Shown piece after piece: positions 31,026-33,736 of a stretch of DNA of 33,736 nucleotides. Under the pieces are notes generated by a model. The model was not told where the DNA came from. It worked only from the letters and a program-made list of their open reading frames with translations, and did no database searches. The stretch's first letter is position 1. Each line of letters starts with the position of its first letter. Both the position numbers and the translations under genes were made by a program. Source of the stretch: Fibrobacter sp. (lineage in GTDB: Bacteria; Fibrobacterota; Fibrobacteria; Fibrobacterales; Fibrobacteraceae); NCBI GenBank assembly GCA_031271785.1, contig JAISUZ010000077.1:1-33736 (forward strand), written 5' to 3'.

Positions 31026-32873
31026 TTACAGCGGGTATTTTTCTTTCGTTTCTTCGAGCCGGGAATTTACGGAATCCCACTTTTCGTAAGTGGTTTCAAT
31101 TTGTTTTTGATTCGCCGCGATTTTTTTGGAAACCTCGGTAATGAGATTGCTGTCGCTTGCTTCGGAAGCTTGAATCAGCGCGGTTTCCAGACGCTCGCTT
31201 TCTTTTTCGAACGCTTGAATCTCACACTCCAACCGTTCGGCCTCTTTTTCGAGAGGCTTGATTATTTTGGAACGCGTCTCAATATAAGCGGCGCGGTCGC
31301 GCCGCGATTCTTTATCGGTTGCCGCCGCCGGTTTTTCTTCCGGCGTGACCTTGTTTGAAATCGCGCTCACTTGCTCGCTTTTTTCGTTATACCAGCCGAT
31401 ACGATCCAGGAAGTCCTGATAAGAACCTTCAAAAGAAAAACACTTGCCGTTATCAAAAATAATCAGGCGATTGGCAAAAGCATGCAGCAAATCTTCATCG
31501 TGAGTCACCACCATCGCCGCCCCCTGATATTCATAGAGCGCCTCAATCAAGCTTCCGATGGATTCCATATCCAAATGGTTCGTCGGTTCATCCAAAAGAA
31601 GAAAGTTGCATGGAGTCGCGAGAATTTTCGCAAGCAGCACGCGGCTCCGCTCGCCGCCGGAAAGTACGCGGATTTTTTTCAGCGCGCTGTCTCCCGAGAA
31701 CATCATCACTCCGGCAAGGCTTCTCGCTTTGCCCTTGGAAACGTCTTTTACCGCGAGCTGAATTTCCTCTTCCACGCTGTTTTCCATATGCAGGCGATTG
31801 ATGTTCGTTTGTCCGAAATAATTCAGCTCAAGATTCGGACTGCGCTCAATAGAACCCGCCGCGGGCGTGAGTTCGCCGGTAATTAAATTCAAGAGCGTCG
31901 TTTTTCCGCGACCGTTAGGGCCGATAATCGCAATGCGGTCGCCTTTAAAAATCTCCAAGGAAAGCTCCGGAATCAAAACCTGCTCGGGCTTGTAATAAAA
32001 CGAAATATCCTTAATTTGAACCATTCGTTTCCCCGGAAACGGCGCCTCCGTAAATTCAAAATCCAGTTTACTTTCCCGGATCCGCTCCGTCTCGGAAGAA
32101 AGTTTCGCCGCCGCTTTGATTTTCGATTGCACCATCGAAGCTTTAGAAGCCTTGTAGCGGAATCGCTCGATAATTTTTTCGAGTTGCTCCCGTTTTTTGG
32201 CATCGTTTTGCTGTGTCCGGAGAATAATTTCTTCTTCTTCGGCGAGCGTTTGATAAAGTTTCTGAACGCTCCCTTGAATCTTCCGGAGTTTTTGCTGATA
32301 AATTCCCACGGTATGCGTACAAACGCTGTTCATGAATTTCCGGTCGTGCGTAATTAAAATCAGTTCGCCTTTCCATTGCCGCAAAAACCGCGCAAGCCAG
32401 CGCGTGGAAATAATATCGAGGTAGTTCGTCGGTTCATCCAGCAACAACATGGAAGGTTCCGCCGCGAGCACTTTCGCAAGGTTCAAACGAATTTGAAAAC
32501 CGCCGGAAAGCAGCGCGGGCGACTTGTCGAGAGCCTCTTCATCGAACCCGAGTCCAAAAAGAATCGCCTCGATTTTATGCGTCTCTTTCCAACCGTCTTC
32601 GTTTTCCTTTAATGCGGAAGAAGCTTCTTCCCGAACGGTCGAGTGGGTAAAATGAAGATGCTGCGTCAGGTAGCCGAAAGAATAATTTTTCGGAATTAAA
32701 ATATGACCGCCGTCCGAATCTTCTTCGCCGAGAATCATTTTAAAAAGCGTTGATTTGCCGCTGCCGTTGCGCCCCACAAGCCCGATACGCTCCCGCGGAC
32801 CCACGAGAAACCCGGTATCCTTAAGCAGAATTTGTTCGCCGAAAGACTTGCTGATGTTTTGAAGCTGAATCAC
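31026..32873 (-). CDS. ABC-F family ATPase
   Basis: A 615-residue soluble protein with two ABC ATPase domains in tandem and no membrane helices, the layout of ABC-F translation factors (EttA, Uup, YheS and relatives). Domain 1: Walker A GRNGSGKS at 34-41, signature LSGGF, Walker B MLLLDEPTNYLD. A charged linker follows (the PtIM region). Domain 2: Walker A GPNGRGKT, signature LSGGERSR, Walker B FLLLDEPTNHLD. A C-terminal coiled coil from about 530 is rich in E, K and R, as in Uup/YheS types. These proteins bind the ribosomal E site. I choose GTG 32873, since it overlaps the upstream stop as GTGA and opens with VIQLQNISKSFG. The longer frame to 32972 lies in the neighbour gene. Confidence 0.92.
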   Translation of the reverse strand: MIQLQNISKSFGEQILLKDTGFLVGPRERIGLVGRNGSGKSTLFKMILGEEDSDGGHILIPKNYSFGYLTQHLHFTHSTVREEASSALKENEDGWKETHKIEAILFGLGFDEEALDKSPALLSGGFQIRLNLAKVLAAEPSMLLLDEPTNYLDIISTRWLARFLRQWKGELILITHDRKFMNSVCTHTVGIYQQKLRKIQGSVQKLYQTLAEEEEIILRTQQNDAKKREQLEKIIERFRYKASKASMVQSKIKAAAKLSSETERIRESKLDFEFTEAPFPGKRMVQIKDISFYYKPEQVLIPELSLEIFKGDRIAIIGPNGRGKTTLLNLITGELTPAAGSIERSPNLELNYFGQTNINRLHMENSVEEEIQLAVKDVSKGKARSLAGVMMFSGDSALKKIRVLSGGERSRVLLAKILATPCNFLLLDEPTNHLDMESIGSLIEALYEYQGAAMVVTHDEDLLHAFANRLIIFDNGKCFSFEGSYQDFLDRIGWYNEKSEQVSAISNKVTPEEKPAAATDKESRRDRAAYIETRSKIIKPLEKEAERLECEIQAFEKESERLETALIQASEASDSNLITEVSKKIAANQKQIETTYEKWDSVNSRLEETKEKYPL

Positions 32874-33736
32874 GGAGCCAAATATAACAAGCCGAATCCG
32901 GACTCTCGGTAAGACTCCGCATTTTTCAGAACTTGTTCCACCCAAGTTTTTGCAAGCGGATCGAACCGCCACGATTCGCGGCTTTCATCGACGGATTCTG
33001 CGGGGCCGAGGTAAACGGAAGCAAGGGCATCGGGAATATTCCCGAATAAATCCAGCCGGCTCCGGAGAAGGCGCGCGCCCATTCTTAACTGCCCCAGTCC
33101 GCTTCCGGAATCCATCGCGAGAAGCCCGGATTTCCCTTCCGCGTTTTGAAAATAAGGATTAAAATCGGAAGCTGTTTTAACCCAGGCCATCAACAGCACC
33201 GGATCTAAATTTTCCGTCACGGCCGCCTCGACCACCGGAAGCGAAAGAATTTGTTCGGCATTCCAGGAATTTCCCCGGTACTGAACGGTGATTTTTCTGG
33301 ACTTCGGTTGAATCTGAATCCGGTAATGCGCGCCGAGTTTCTCTTCCAGCGCTCTGCGAAGCGTACGCGAATAGAGAGCCCGGGAATCCGTGAAAATCAA
33401 AGAGATTAATTTATCCGAAGCCTCGGCCACGCGCGGCGCTTTTGTAAGGGCGCGCGCCGGAACACTTTGAATCAGACTCGGGACGATATAAGCGATTTCC
33501 GGTGAAATTTCACGGAGAGAAACCCCGGAATCCAAAACAATGACTTCATTTTCCACAAGCTTTTCAAGATACTCGCTTCCGATCTCGTGTAGGGAAATAT
33601 TTTCCGGCGGCTCCGGCGGGCTCGGCGGCGCAAAAATGAAATAAAAAATCCCGGCGAGCAATAAAAGAACACCGGCGGTAATAAGCAAAAACCGCACGCG
33701 ATGTTCCGGTAAAAACAAAACCCGGAGAATAGACTG
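32870..33736 (-). CDS. Membrane-anchored protein with degenerate lytic-transglycosylase-like domain (5' end beyond the window)
   Basis: The frame is open to the right edge. A TTG at 33718 would give 282 residues, but the start may lie outside the window. One hydrophobic helix (about 10-30, numbered from the TTG) precedes a proline-rich spacer, so most of the protein is probably periplasmic. Residues about 163-240 follow the pattern of lytic transglycosylases (SLT): ENLDPVLLMAWVKTASDFNPYF, then GKSGLL, and a final ALASVYLGPAESVDES in place of the usual ALAAYNAGPG segment. The catalytic glutamate expected in the ES pair is A183 here, and the GLMQ-type and YN motifs are also altered. I infer a non-catalytic peptidoglycan-binding relative. 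The stop overlaps the ABC-F start (GTGA). Confidence 0.6.
   Translation of the reverse strand, partial: QSILRVLFLPEHRVRFLLITAGVLLLLAGIFYFIFAPPSPPEPPENISLHEIGSEYLEKLVENEVIVLDSGVSLREISPEIAYIVPSLIQSVPARALTKAPRVAEASDKLISLIFTDSRALYSRTLRRALEEKLGAHYRIQIQPKSRKITVQYRGNSWNAEQILSLPVVEAAVTENLDPVLLMAWVKTASDFNPYFQNAEGKSGLLAMDSGSGLGQLRMGARLLRSRLDLFGNIPDALASVYLGPAESVDESRESWRFDPLAKTWVEQVLKNAESYRESGFGLLYLAP

Noticed and set aside
30123-32873. Patatin gene as part of a CBASS-type anti-phage operon
   Set aside because: No nucleotidyltransferase (CD-NTase), Cap2/Cap3 or other defence gene is adjacent. The neighbour is a convergent ABC-F gene.
1-33736. tRNA, rRNA, CRISPR arrays or riboswitches
   Set aside because: I looked through the intergenic stretches and found no cloverleaf, no regularly spaced direct repeats and no recognisable aptamer. 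A covariance-model scan would be needed to exclude small RNAs.

Overview
The window looks like a chromosomal segment of a diderm bacterium of moderate GC content. It carries a complex I operon, an MlaE-type lipid-transport permease and periplasm-facing enzymes. Overall protein flavour makes me think of a Fibrobacter-like lineage. That is an impression only: there is no rRNA or other marker here to fix the taxonomy.

Region 1 (193-14337, + strand) is a tightly packed nuo operon, nuoB-C-D-E-F-G-H-I-J-K-L-M-N. It encodes 13 subunits of proton-pumping NADH:quinone oxidoreductase, with gaps of 0-3 nt or overlaps of 1-11 nt. No nuoA lies next to nuoB. Peculiarities are an FN3-like C-terminal domain on NuoE, a short NuoG without the N7 cluster motif, a NuoH with extra sequence before its last helices, and a run of cysteines in NuoN. 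A hairpin separates it from the convergent gene that follows.

Region 2 (14425-25711) is an envelope-glycan locus on both strands. It holds two LtaS-like phosphoglycerol-transferase/sulfatase-fold membrane enzymes, a Wzx-like flippase, two paralogous GT8-like glycosyltransferases with a methyltransferase between them, and a GT4 glycosyltransferase. A radical SAM/SPASM protein and a TrmB-like methyltransferase with altered key residues follow. Several of these genes are visibly richer in A/T than the nuo operon. The simplest reading is synthesis, flipping and phosphoglycerol (or related) decoration of a surface or periplasmic glycan. This is the best candidate in the window for an undescribed system.

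Region 3 (25902-29733, +) is a six-gene overlapping operon of mixed functions: hisE, hisG, an EAL-only protein, recR, engB/ysxC and an MlaE-like permease.

Region 4 (29734-30122) is a repeat-rich gap. It contains a 107-bp MITE-like element (12-bp imperfect terminal inverted repeats, 5-bp flanking direct repeats, two internal palindromes) and a GC-rich hairpin. It precedes a lone patatin-like phospholipase (30123-30995, +). The window ends with a translationally coupled minus-strand pair: a membrane-anchored protein with a degenerate lytic-transglycosylase-like domain, running off the right edge, and an ABC-F ATPase.
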